This document shows positions 39,010 through 50,668 of a DNA stretch of 64,000 nt, in pieces. The notes beneath the pieces are model-generated. The model was not told where the DNA came from. It worked only from the letters and a program-made list of their open reading frames with translations, and did no database searches. Position 1 is the stretch's first letter. Every line of letters starts with the position of its first letter. The translations under genes were made by a program, and so were the position numbers. The DNA comes from Glandiceps talaboti (taxonomy: Eukaryota; Hemichordata; Enteropneusta; Spengelidae), in NCBI RefSeq assembly GCF_964340395.1, contig NC_135567.1:4891399-4955398 (forward strand), written 5' to 3'.

Positions 39010-41520
39010 GAGTATTTCTATGTGTACAAGTGTAGACTGAAGTCTATGGTAATAGTCTAGTCAGTGAGTATTTCTATGTGTACAAGTGTAGACTGAAGTC
39101 TATGGTAATAGTCTAGTCAGTGAGTATTTCTATGTGTACAAGTGTAGACTGAAGTCTATGGTAATAGTCTAGTCAGTGAGTATTTCTATGTGTACAAGTG
39201 TAGACTATAGTCTATGGTAATAGTCTAGTCAGTGAGTATTTCTATGTGTACAAGTGTAGACTGAAGTCTATGGTAATAGTCTAGTCAGTGAGTATTTCTA
39301 TGTGTACAAGTGTAGACTATAGTCTATGGTAATAGTCTAGTCAGTGAGTATTTATATGTGTACAAAAGTAGACTGAAGTATATGGTAATAGTCTAGTCAG
39401 TGAGTATTTCTATGTGTACAAGTGTAGACTGAAGTCTATGGTAATAGTATGGTCAGTGAGTATTTCTATGTGTACAAGTGTAGACTGAAGTCTATGGTAA
39501 TAGTCTAGTCAGTGAGTATTTCTATGTGTACAAGTGTAGACTGAAGTCTATGGTAATAGTCTAGTCAGTGAGTATTTCTATGTGTACAAGTGTAGACTGA
39601 AGTCTATGGTAATAGTCTAGTCAGTGAGTATTTCTATGTGTACAAGTGTAGACTATAGTCTAAGGTAATAGTCTAGTCAGTGAGTATTTCTATGTGTACA
39701 AGTGTAGACTGAAGTCTATGGTAATAGTCTAGTCAGTGAGTATTTATATGTGTACTAGTGTAGACTGAAGTCTATGGTAATAGTCTAGTCAGTGAGTATT
39801 TCTATGTGTACAAGTGTAGACTGAAGTCTATGGTAATAGTCTAGTCAGTGAGTATTTCTATGTGTACAAGTGTAGACTGAAGTCTATGGTAATAGTCTAG
39901 TCAGTGAGTATTTCTATGTGTACAAGTGTAGACTGAAGTCTATGCATGGTAATAGTCTAGTTAGTGAGTATTTATATGTGTACAAGTGTAGACTGAAGTC
40001 TATGGTAATAGTCTAGTCAGTGAGTATTTCTATGTGTACTAGTGTAGACTATAGTAATAGTCTAGTCAGTGAGTATTTCTATGTGTACAAGTGTAGACTG
40101 AAGTCTATGGTAATAGTCTAGTCAGTGAGTATTTCTATGTGTACAAGTGTAGACTGAAGTCTATGGTAATAGTCTAGTCAGTGAGTATTTCTATGTGTAC
40201 AAGTGTAGACTGAAGTCTATGGTAATAGTCTAGACAGTGAGTATTTCTATGTGTACAAGTGTAGACTATAGTCTAAGGTAATAGTCTAGTCAGTGAGTAT
40301 TTCTATGTGTACAAGTGTAGACTGAAGTCTATGGTAATAGTCTAGTCAGTGAGTATTTCTATGTGTACAAGTGTAGACTGAAGTCTATGGTAATAGTCTA
40401 GTCAGTGAGTATTTCTATGTGTACAAGTGTAGACTGAAGTCTATGGTAATAGTCTAGTCAGTGAGTATTTCTATGTGTACAAGTGTAGACTGAAGTCTAT
40501 GGTAATAGTCTAGTCAGTGAGTATTTCTATGTGTACAAGTGTAGACTGAAGTCTATGGTAATAGTCTAGTCAGTGAGTATTTCTATGTGTACAAGTGTAG
40601 ACTGAAGTCTATGGTAATAGTCTAGTCAGTGAGTATTTCTATGTGTACAAGTGTAGACTGAAGTCTAAGGTAATAGCCTAGTCAGTGAGTATTTCTATGT
40701 GTACAAGTGTAGACTGAAGTCTATGGTAATAGTCTAGTCAGTGAGTATTTCTATGTGTACAAGTGTAGACTGAAGTCTATGGTAATAGTCTAGTCAGTGA
40801 GTATTTCTATGTGTACAAGTGTAGACTATAGTCTATGGTAATAGTCTAGTCAGTGAGTATTTATATGTGTACAAGTGTAGACTGAAGTCTATGGTAATAG
40901 TCTAGTCAGTGAGTATTTCTATGTGTACAAGTGTAGACTGAAGTCTATGGTAATAGTCTAGTCAGTGAGTATTTCTATGTGTACAAGTGTAGACTGAAGT
41001 CTATGGTAATAGTCTAGTCAGTGAGTATTTCTATGTGTACAAGTGTAGACTATAGTCTATGGTAATAGTCTAGTCAGTGAGTATTTCTATGTGTACAAGT
41101 GTAGACTGAAGTCTATGGTAATAGTCTAGTCAGTAAGTATTTCTATGTGTACAAGTGTAGACTATAGTCTATGGTAATAGTCTAGTCAGTGAGTATTTAT
41201 ATGTGTACAAAAGTAGACTGAAGTCTATGGTAATAGTCTAGTCAGTGAGTATTTCTATATGTACAAGTGTAGACTGAAGTCTATGGTAATAGTATGGTCA
41301 GTGAGTATTTCTATGTGTACAAGTGTAGACTGAAGTCTATGGTAATAGTCTAGTCAGTGAGTATTTCTATGTGTACAAGTGTAGACTGAAGTCTATGGTA
41401 ATAGTCTAGTCAGTGAGTATTTCTATGTGTACAAGTGTAGACTGAAGTCTATAGTAATAGTCTAGTCAGTGAGTATTTCTATGTGTACAAGTGTAGACTA
41501 TAGTCTAAGGTAATAGTCTA
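39010..41520 (+). repeat. Satellite block B, right copy
   Basis: Direct duplicate of 29050-31560 at +9960. Between the two copies a 15-monomer segment is re-duplicated at +840 (for example 31201 and 32041). Confidence 0.85.
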
Positions 41521-44500
41521 GTCAGTGAGTATTTCTATGTGTACAAGTGTAGACTGAAGTCTATGGTAATAGTCTAGTCAGTGAGTATTTATATGTGTAC
41601 TAGTGTAGACTGAAGTCTATGGTAATAGTCTAGTCAGTGAGTATTTCTATGTGTACAAGTGTAGACTGAAGTCTATGGTAATAGTCTAGTCAGTGAGTAT
41701 TTCTATGTGTACAAGTGTAGACTGAAGTCTATGGTAATAGTCTAGACAGTGAGTATTTCTATGTGTACAAGTGTAGACTGAAGTCTAAGGTAATAGCCTA
41801 GTCAGTGAGTATTTCTATGTGTACAAGTGTAGACTGAAGTCTATGGTAATAGTCTAGTCAGTGAGTATTTCTATGTGTACAAGTGTAGACTGAAGTCTAT
41901 GGTAATAGTCTAGTCAGTGAGTATTTCTATGTGTACAAGTGTAGACTGAAGTCTATGGTAATAGTCTAGTCAGTGAGTATTTCTATGTGTACAAGTGTAG
42001 ACTATAGTCTATGGTAATAGTCTAGTCAGTGAGTATTTATATGTGTACAAGTGTAGACTGAAGTCTATGGTAATAGTCTAGTCAGTGAGTATTTCTATGT
42101 GTACAAGTGTAGACTGAAGTCTATGGTAATAGTCTAGTCAGTGAGTATTTCTATGTGTACAAGTGTAGACTGAAGTCTATGGTAATAGTCTAGTCAGTGA
42201 GTATTTCTATGTGTACAAGTGTAGACTATAGTCTATGGTAATAGTCTAGTCAGTGAGTATTTCTATGTGTACAAGTGTAGACTGAAGTCTATGGTAATAG
42301 TCTAGTCAGTGAGTATTTCTATGTGTACAAGTGTAGACTATAGTCTATGGTAATAGTCTAGTCAGTGAGTATTTATATGTGTACAAAAGAAGACTGAAGT
42401 ATATGGTAATAGTCTAGTCAGTGAGTATTTCTATGTGTACAAGTGTAGACTGAAGTCTATGGTAATAGTCTAGTCAGTGAGTATTTCTATGTGTACAAGT
42501 GTAGACTGAAGTCTATGGTAATAGTATGGTCAGTGAGTATTTCTATGTGTACAAGTGTAGACTGAAGTCTATGGTAATAGTCTAGTCAGTGAGTATTTCT
42601 ATGTGTACAAGTGTAGACTGAAGTCTATGGTAATAGTCTAGTCAGTGAGTATTTCTATGTGTACAAGTGTAGACTGAAGTCTATGGTAATAGTCTAGTCA
42701 GTGAGTATTTCTATGTGTACAAGTGTAGACTATAGTCTAAGGTAATAGTCTAGTCAGTGAGTATTTCTATGTGTACAAGTGTAGACTGAAGTCTATGGTA
42801 ATAGTCTAGTCAGTGAGTATTTATATGTGTACTAGTGTAGACTGAAGTCTATGGTAATAGTCTAGTCAGTGAGTATTTCTATGTGTACAAGTGTAGACTG
42901 AAGTCTATGGTAATAGTCTAGTCAGTGAGTATTTCTATGTGTACAAGTGTAGACTGAAGTCTATGGTAATAGTCTAGTCAGTGAGTATTTCTATGTGTAC
43001 AAGTGTAGACTGAAGTCTATGCATGGTAATAGTCTAGTTAGTGAGTATTTATATGTGTACAAGTGTAGACTGAAGTCTATGGTAATAGTCTAGTCAGTGA
43101 GTATTTCTATGTGTACTAGTGTAGACTATAGTAATAGTCTAGTCAGTGAGTATTTCTATGTGTACAAGTGTAGACTGAAGTCTATGGTAATAGTCTAGTC
43201 AGTGAGTATTTCTATGTGTACAAGTGTAGACTGAAGTCTATGGTAATAGTCTAGTCAGTGAGTATTTCTATGTGTACAAGTGTAGACTGAAGTCTATGGT
43301 AATAGTCTAGACAGTGAGTATTTCTATGTGTACAAGTGTAGACTATAGTCTAAGGTAATAGTCTAGTCAGTGAGTATTTCTATGTGTACAAGTGTAGACT
43401 GAAGTCTATGGTAATAGTCTAGTCAGTGAGTATTTCTATGTGTACAAGTGTAGACTGAAGTCTATGGTAATAGTCTAGTCAGTGAGTATTTCTATGTGTA
43501 CAAGTGTAGACTGAAGTCTATGGTAATAGTCTAGTCAGTGAGTATTTCTATGTGTACAAGTGTAGACTGAAGTCTATGGTAATAGTCTAGTCAGTGAGTA
43601 TTTCTATGTGTACAAGTGTAGACTGAAGTCTATGGTAATAGTCTAGTCAGTGAGTATTTCTATGTGTACAAGTGTAGACTGAAGTCTATGGTAATAGTCT
43701 AGTCAGTGAGTATTTCTATGTGTACAAGTGTAGACTGAAGTCTAAGGTAATAGCCTAGTCAGTGAGTATTTCTATGTGTACAAGTGTAGACTGAAGTCTA
43801 TGGTAATAGTCTAGTCAGTGAGTATTTCTATGTGTACAAGTGTAGACTGAAGTCTATGGTAATAGTCTAGTCAGTGAGTATTTCTATGTGTACAAGTGTA
43901 GACTATAGTCTATGGTAATAGTCTAGTCAGTGAGTATTTATATGTGTACAAGTGTAGACTGAAGTCTATGGTAATAGTCTAGTCAGTGAGTATTTCTATG
44001 TGTACAAGTGTAGACTGAAGTCTATGGTAATAGTCTAGTCAGTGAGTATTTCTATGTGTACAAGTGTAGACTGAAGTCTATGGTAATAGTCTAGTCAGTG
44101 AGTATTTCTATGTGTACAAGTGTAGACTATAGTCTATGGTAATAGTCTAGTCAGTGAGTATTTCTATGTGTACAAGTGTAGACTGAAGTCTATGGTAATA
44201 GTCTAGTCAGTAAGTATTTCTATGTGTACAAGTGTAGACTATAGTCTATGGTAATAGTCTAGTCAGTGAGTATTTATATGTGTACAAAAGTAGACTGAAG
44301 TCTATGGTAATAGTCTAGTCAGTGAGTATTTCTATGTGTACAAGTGTAGACTGAAGTCTATGGTAATAGTATGGTCAGTGAGTATTTCTATGTGTACAAG
44401 TGTAGACTGAAGTCTATGGTAATAGTCTAGTCAGTGAGTATTTCTATGTGTACAAGTGTAGACTGAAGTCTATGGTAATAGTCTAGTCAGTGAGTATTTC

Positions 44501-47500
44501 TATGTGTACAAGTGTAGACTGAAGTCTATAGTAATAGTCTAGTCAGTGAGTATTTCTATGTGTACAAGTGTAGACTATAGTCTAAGGTAATAGTCTAGTC
44601 AGTGAGTATTTCTATGTGTACAAGTGTAGACTGAAGTCTATGGTAATAGTCTAGTCAGTGAGTATTTATATGTGTACTAGTGTAGACTGAAGTCTATGGT
44701 AATAGTCTAGTCAGTGAGTATTTCTATGTGTACTAGTGAAGTCTATGGTAATAGTCTAGTCAGTGAGTATTTCTATGTGTACAAGTGTAGACTGAAGTCT
44801 ATGGTAATAGTCTAGTCAGTGAGTATTTCTATGTGTACAAGTGTAGACTGAAGTCTATGGTAATAGTCTAGTCAGTGAGTATTTCTATGTGTACAAGTGT
44901 AGACTATAGTCTAAGGTAATAGTCTAGTCAGTGAGTATTTCTATGTGTACAAGTGTAGACTGAAGTCTATGGTAATAGTCTAGTCAGTGAGTATTTCTAT
45001 GTGTACAAGTGTAGACTATAGTAATAGTCTAGTCAGTGAGTATTTCTATGTGTACAAGTGTAGACTGAAGTCTATGGTAATAGTCTAGTCAGTGAGTATT
45101 TCTATGTGTACAAGTGTAGACTGAAGTCTATGGTAATAGTCTAGTCAGTGAGTGAGTATTTCTATGTGTACAAGTGTAGACTGAAGTCTATGGTAATAGT
45201 CTAGTCAGTGAGTATTTCTATGTGTACAAGTGTAGACTGAAGTCTATGGTAATAGTCTAGTCAGTGAGTATTTCTATGTGTACAAGTGTAGACTGAAGTC
45301 TAAGGTAATAGCCTAGTCAGTGAGTATTTCTATGTGTACAAGTGTAGACTGAAGTCTATGGTAATAGTCTAGTCAGTGAGTATTTCTATGTGTACAAGTG
45401 TAGACTGAAGTCTATGGTAATAGTCTAGTCAGTGAGTATTTCTATGTGTACAAGTGTAGACTGAAGTCTATGGTAATAGTCTAGTCAGTGAGTATTTCTA
45501 TGTGTACAAGTGTAGACTATAGTCTATGGTAATAGTCTAATCAGTGAGTATTTATATGTGTACAAGTGTAGACTGAAGTCTATGGTAATAGTCTAGTCAG
45601 TGAGTATTTCTATGTGTACAAGTGTAGACTGAAGTCTATGGTAATAGTCTAGTCAGTGAGTATTTCTATGTGTACAAGTGTAGACTGAAGTCTATGGTAA
45701 TAGTCTAGTCAGTGAGTATTTCTATGTGTACAAGTGTAGACTATAGTCTATGGTAATAGTCTAGTCAGTGAGTATTTCTATGTGTACAAGTGTAGACTGA
45801 AGTCTATGGTAATAGTCTAGTCAGTGAGTATTTCTATGTGTACAAGTGTAGACTATAGTCTATGGTAATAGTCTAGTCAGTGAGTATTTATATGTGTACA
45901 AAAGTAGACTGAAGTATATGGTAATAGTCTAGTCAGTGAGTATTTCTATGTGTACAAGTGTAGACTGAAGTCTATGGTAATAGTCTAGTCAGTGAGTATT
46001 TATATGTGTACAAGTGTAGACTGAAGTCTATGGTAATAGTCTAGTCAGTGAGTATTTCTATGTGTACAAGTGTAGACTGAAGTCTATGGTAATAGTCTAG
46101 TCAGTGAGTATTTCTATGTGTACAAGTATAGACTGAAGTCTATGGTAATAGTCTAGTCAGTGAGTATTTCTATGTGTACAAGTGTAGACTTAAGTCTATG
46201 GTAATAGTCTAGTCAGTGAGTATTTCTATGTGTACAAGTGTAGACTATGGTCTATGGTAATAGTCTAGTCAGTGAGTATTTATATGTGTACAAGTGTAGA
46301 CTGAAGTCTATGGTAATAGTCTAGTCAGTGAGTATTTCTATGTGTACAAGTGTAGACTGAAGTCTATGGTAATAGTATGGTCAGTGAGTATTTCTATGTG
46401 TACAAGTGTAGACTGAAGTCTATGGTAATAGTCTAGTCAGTGAGTATTTCTATGTGTACAAGTGTAGACTGAAGTCTATGGTAATAGTCTAGTCAGTGAG
46501 AATTTATATGTGTACTAGTGTAGACTGAAGTCTATGGTAATAGTCTAGTCAGTGAGTATTTCTATGTGTACAAGTGTAGACTGAAGTCTATGGTAATAGT
46601 CTAGTCAGTGAGTATTTCTATGTGTACAAGTGTAGACTGAAGTCTATGGTAATAGTCTAGTCAGTGAGTATTTCTATGTGTACAAGTGTAGACTATAGTC
46701 TAAGGTAATAGTCTAGTCAGTGAGTATTTCTATGTGTACAAATGTAGACTGAAGTCTATGGTAATAGTCTAGTCAGTGAGTATTTCTATGTGTACAAGTG
46801 TAGACTGAAGTCTATGGTAATAGTCTAGTCAGTGAGTATTTCTATGTGTACAAGTGTAGACTGAAGTCTATGGTAATAGTCTAGTCAGTGAGTATTTCTA
46901 TGTGTACAAGTGTAGACTGAAGTCTATGGTAATAGTCTAGTCAGTGAGTATTTCTATGTGTACAAGTGTAGACTATAGTCTATGGTAATAGTTTAGTCAG
47001 TGAGTATTTATATGTGTACTAGTGTAGACTGAAGTCTATGGTAATAGTCTAGTCAGTGAGTATTTCTATGTATACAAGTGTAGACTGAAGTCTATGGTAA
47101 TAGTCTAGTCAGTGAGTATTTCTATGTATACAAGTGTAGACTGAAGTCTATGGTAATAGTCTAGTCAGTGAGTATTTCTATGTGTACAAGTGTAGACTGA
47201 AGTCTATGGTAATAGTCTAGTCAGTGAGTATTTCTATGTGTGCAAGTGTAGACTGAAGTCTATGGTAATAGTCTAGTCAGTGAGTATTTCTATGTGTACA
47301 AGTGTAGACTGAAGTCTAAGGTAATAGTCTAGTCAGTGAGTATTTATATGTGTACAAGTGTAGACTGAAGTCTATGGTAATAGTCTAGTCAGTGAGTATT
47401 TCTATGTGTACAAGTGTAGACTGAAGTCTATGGTAATAGTCTAGTCAGTGAGTATTTCTATGTGTACAAGTGTAGACTGAAGTCTATGGTAATAGTCTAG

Positions 47501-48950
47501 TCAGTGAGTATTTCTATGTGTACAAGTGTAGACTGTAGTCTATGGTAATAGTCTAGTCAGTGAGTATTTATATGTGTACAAGTGTAGACTGAAGTCTAAG
47601 GTAATAGTCTAGTCAGTGAGTATTTCTATGTGTACAAGTGTAGACTGAAGTCTATGGTAATAGTCTAGTCAGTGAGTATTTCTATGTGTACAAGTGTAGA
47701 CTGAAGTCTATGGTAATAGTCTAGTCAGTGAGTATTTCTATGTGTACAAGTGTAGACTGAAGTCTATGGTAATAGTCTAGTCAGTGAGTATTTCTATGTG
47801 TACAAGTGTAGACTATAGTCTATGGTAATAGTCTAGTCAGTGAGTATTTCTATGTGTACAAGTGTAGACTGAAGTCTATGGTAATAGTCTAGTCAGTGAG
47901 TATTTCTATGTGTACTAGTGTAGACTGAAGTCTATGGTAATAGTCTAGTCAGTGAGTATTTATATGTGTACAAGTGTAGACTGAAGTCTAAGGTAATAGT
48001 CTAGTCAGTGAGTATTTCTATGTGTACAAGTGTAGACTATAGTCTATGGTAATAGTCTAGTCAGTGAGTATTTATATGTGTACAAGTGTAGACTATAGTC
48101 TAAGGTAATAGTCTAGTCAGTGAGTATTTATATGTGTACAAGTGTAGACTGAAGTCTATGGTAATAGTCTAGTCAGTGAGTATTTCTATGTGTACTAGTG
48201 TAGACTATAGTCTATGGTAATAGTCTAGTCAGTGAGTATTTCTATGTGTACAAGTGTAGACTATAGTCTAAGGTAATAGTCTAGTCAGTGAGTATTTCTA
48301 TGTGTACTAGTGTAGACTGAAGTCTAAGGTAATAGTCTAGTCAGTGAGTATTTATATGTGTACAAGTGTAGACTGAAGTCTAAGGTAATAGTCTAGTCAG
48401 TGAGTATTTCTATGTGTACAAGTGTAGACTATAGTGAATGTCTGGTCAGTGAGTATTTCTATGTGTACAAGTGTAGACTGAAGTCTATGGTAATAGTCTA
48501 GTCAGTGAGTATTTCTATGTGTACTAGTGTAGACTGAAGTCTATGGTAATAGTCTAGTCAGTGAGTATTTCTATGTGTACAAGTGTAGACTGAAGTCTAT
48601 GGTAATAGTCTAGTCAGTGAGTATTTCTATGTGTACTAGTGTAGACTGAAGTCTATGGTAATAGTCTAGTCAGTGAGTATTTCTATTTGTACAAGTGTAG
48701 ACTGAAGTCTATGGTAATAGTCTAGTCAGTGAGTATTTATATGTGTACAAGTGTAGACTGAAGTCTATGGTAATAGTCTAGTCAGTGAGTATTTCTATGT
48801 GTACTAGTGTAGACTGAAGTCTATGGTAATAGTCTAGTCAGTGAGTATTTCTATGTGTAAAAGTTTAGACTATAGTGAATGTCTGGTCTGTTAGTGTTTA
48901 TTTGTACAAAAGTAGATTGCAGTCTACAATATCTATATTAATAGATTTGC

Positions 48951-49020
48951 AGTCTTACACATTATGTCTTAGTGGTAGTTAGGGAAAACACCTGTGAATA
49001 TTTGGATTAACAAAGTGAAA
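48951..49020. other. Short spacer after the satellite
   Basis: No repeat or gene recognised between the last degenerate monomer and the next dispersed repeat. Confidence 0.4.
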
Positions 49021-49345
49021 ATATTTCAGTGTCCTTGTAATTAGACTATGACCTTGAGCTTGGATCGAAAAGATCATGTGATAAGTGTGTTACCCGTCCC
49101 CTAAAACCTATATATAGACACTTGTGTCATATCTGCAGCACTTTCAGGACCCTGCAATATTCAATACCTTAATATTTCGGTGATAATTGATACCAGTTGT
49201 CTTGGTAACAGAAGTTTGTAATAAAAGCAGCTCTGCAAATGCCTTTGCTGTATTTTTCCTGAAAGACTAAAAGATTTGATATTTTCTGCGGCTTTTTCAT
49301 CACTGTAAAGATCTCATCTGATGTTTCCGACGGTAATTTAACAAG
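49021..49345 (+). repeat. Dispersed ~300-bp repeat (copy 1)
   Basis: Aligns with 50138-50450. Shared anchors are GACCTTGAGCTTGGAT / GACCTTGACCTTGGAT, GATCATGTGATAAGTG / GATCATGTAATCAGTG, GTTGTCTTGGTAACAG and AAAGCAGCT / AAACAGCT. Non-coding. Confidence 0.65.
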
Positions 49346-49710
49346 TCATTGAGAATGACATAGGCCCCACTATGATTTGGTTTTAATTTAAGGTACTGGC
49401 AGTTTATGTTGTCATTTTGATGTTGATTCCTGTGCTTCTTATCTCAAGTAAAGATATTGCACCCAACAATGATACAATTAGTTTGATACACAAAAAATTA
49501 CAATTCGATTTCTTGATATCACTACCCTGATCATGCAACAACACTTGTGAACCTAAATCAAACAGACTTAGATATGTTGTGTCTGCTCGTTGGACATGGC
49601 ACATGCCTACTCATGTTGTGTCTCCTTATTGGACACGGGACATACCTACTCTTCAAGATGACGTCATGGAATAAACCATTCAACAAGAAAGGATGGGTCG
49701 GGTACGGGGT
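49346..49710. other. Non-coding, with a short tandem phrase
   Basis: GTGTCTGCTCGTTGGACATG and GTGTCTCCTTATTGGACACG (near 49578 and 49619) form a two-copy ~41-bp tandem repeat. No gene seen. Confidence 0.45.
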
Positions 49711-49732
49711 ACGGGGGGGGGGGGGGGGGGGG
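49711..49732 (+). repeat. Poly-G tract (~22)
   Basis: The longest G homopolymer in the window. It borders the dispersed repeat that follows. Confidence 0.9.
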
Positions 49733-50136
49733 ACCTCTTCAAGCAATTCTGAGTTATGGCTTTGGACATGAAAACTGCACCAACAAAATGGCTGCCAGCC
49801 ATCCATATCAGATTGTATCACGATGGAAATGAATATGCACATGTATGTCATAGAACACTGTCCTAATACCAACTTTGAATGAGATCTGTTCAAGCATGTC
49901 TGAGTTATGGCTTTGGACATGGAAAATTCACAAACAAAATAGCTGCAAGGCAGCCATATTGGATTGTATCATAAAACAAATTGACGTGCATATGTATGCC
50001 ATAGTATGTTGCCCCTGTACCAGGTTTGAAAAAAATCGGTCCAGATGTCTCCAAGAAACAGCTCCGGACAGACGGATAGATGGAACCCAATCCATAAGTC
50101 CCCATCCCGGACTTTGTCTGGCGGGAACTAATAATT
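49733..50136 (+). repeat. Dispersed repeat with ACGG-type tail (copy 2, dimeric)
   Basis: Two head-to-tail units begin at TTCTGAGTTATGGCTTTGGA (about 49747) and GTCTGAGTTATGGCTTTGGA (about 49898), each with a GCCATCC / GCCATATTGGATT middle. They are followed by the ACCCAATCCATAAGTCC and CGGACTTTGTCTGGCGG end. Same family as 1165-1478. Confidence 0.7.
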
Positions 50137-50137
50137 A

Positions 50138-50450
50138 CAAAAAGATGACCTTGACCTTGGATTGAGAGGATCATGTAATCAGTGAATTGCTTGTCCCCAA
50201 AACCCTAAATACAAACACTTACATCATATCAATAGCACTTTCAGATTAGTATATTAACACTTTGGTATAATTGGGGATATTGACAGCAGTTGTCTTGGTA
50301 ACAGCTTTTTGTTACAAAACAGCTTCATATATACTTTTTTCATGTTTTACGGAAATATTTTATGTTTGGATATTTCCTTGGCCATCTTACAGCTCTACTG
50401 GTCATATCTGATGAAAGTATACAGAAAGGTTTCAATGAATGTTTCGATAA
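50138..50450 (+). repeat. Dispersed ~300-bp repeat (copy 2)
   Basis: Direct repeat of 49021-49345, about 1.1 kb away. The poly-G and dimeric repeat lie between the two copies. Confidence 0.65.
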
Positions 50451-50517
50451 AACTTAAAAGTCCAACAAATTAAGTAGACCTTGAATTTTGACTATGACCC
50501 TGAGCTTGAATCGAAAA

Positions 50518-50668
50518 GGTCTCTGTTTGTTCACTGTATCTGGGGCAGGGACCAGGACACTAATTTTTCTAGATGTTTCTTGTATTTGGGTAGGGACCAG
50601 GACACTAATTTTTCTTCTCTGTTTGTTCACTATATTTGGGGCATGAACCAGGACACCACACACCTACT
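50518..50668 (+). repeat. Three-copy short tandem repeat
   Basis: GGGACCAGGACACTAATTTT occurs twice and ATGAACCAGGACACC once, with GTTTGTTCACTGTATCTGGG and GTTTGTTCACTATATTTGGG before the first and third. Units are about 45-60 bp. Confidence 0.7.

Larger units (their letters stand above)
6241..48950 (+). repeat. 56-bp satellite array, ~760 copies (~42.7 kb)
   Basis: A single head-to-tail array. The monomer can be followed as GTGAGTATTTCTATGTGTAC, then AAGTGTAGACTGAAGTCTAT, then GGTAATAGTCTAGTCA, which is 56 bp; consecutive TATTTCTATG starts are 56 bp apart (for example 6361 and 6417). Most copies differ at 0-3 positions. Recurrent variants are TTTATATG for TTTCTATG, TACTAG for TACAAG, GACTATAG for GACTGAAG, CTAAGG for CTATGG, AATTAAT, CTAGATAG, ATGCATGG, ACAAAAGTAG and AGTATGGTC. 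Every monomer carries TAG/TGA triplets and 56 is not a multiple of 3, so the array cannot code. The first copies carry a distinct CAGTCAGT variant, and from about 46 kb rightward copies grow more variable, ending in clearly degenerate units at 48840-48950. Confidence 0.97.

Noticed and set aside
6241-48950. The array as a CRISPR
   Set aside because: There are no unique spacers: the whole 56-bp unit repeats with only point variants, and the context is an animal genome.
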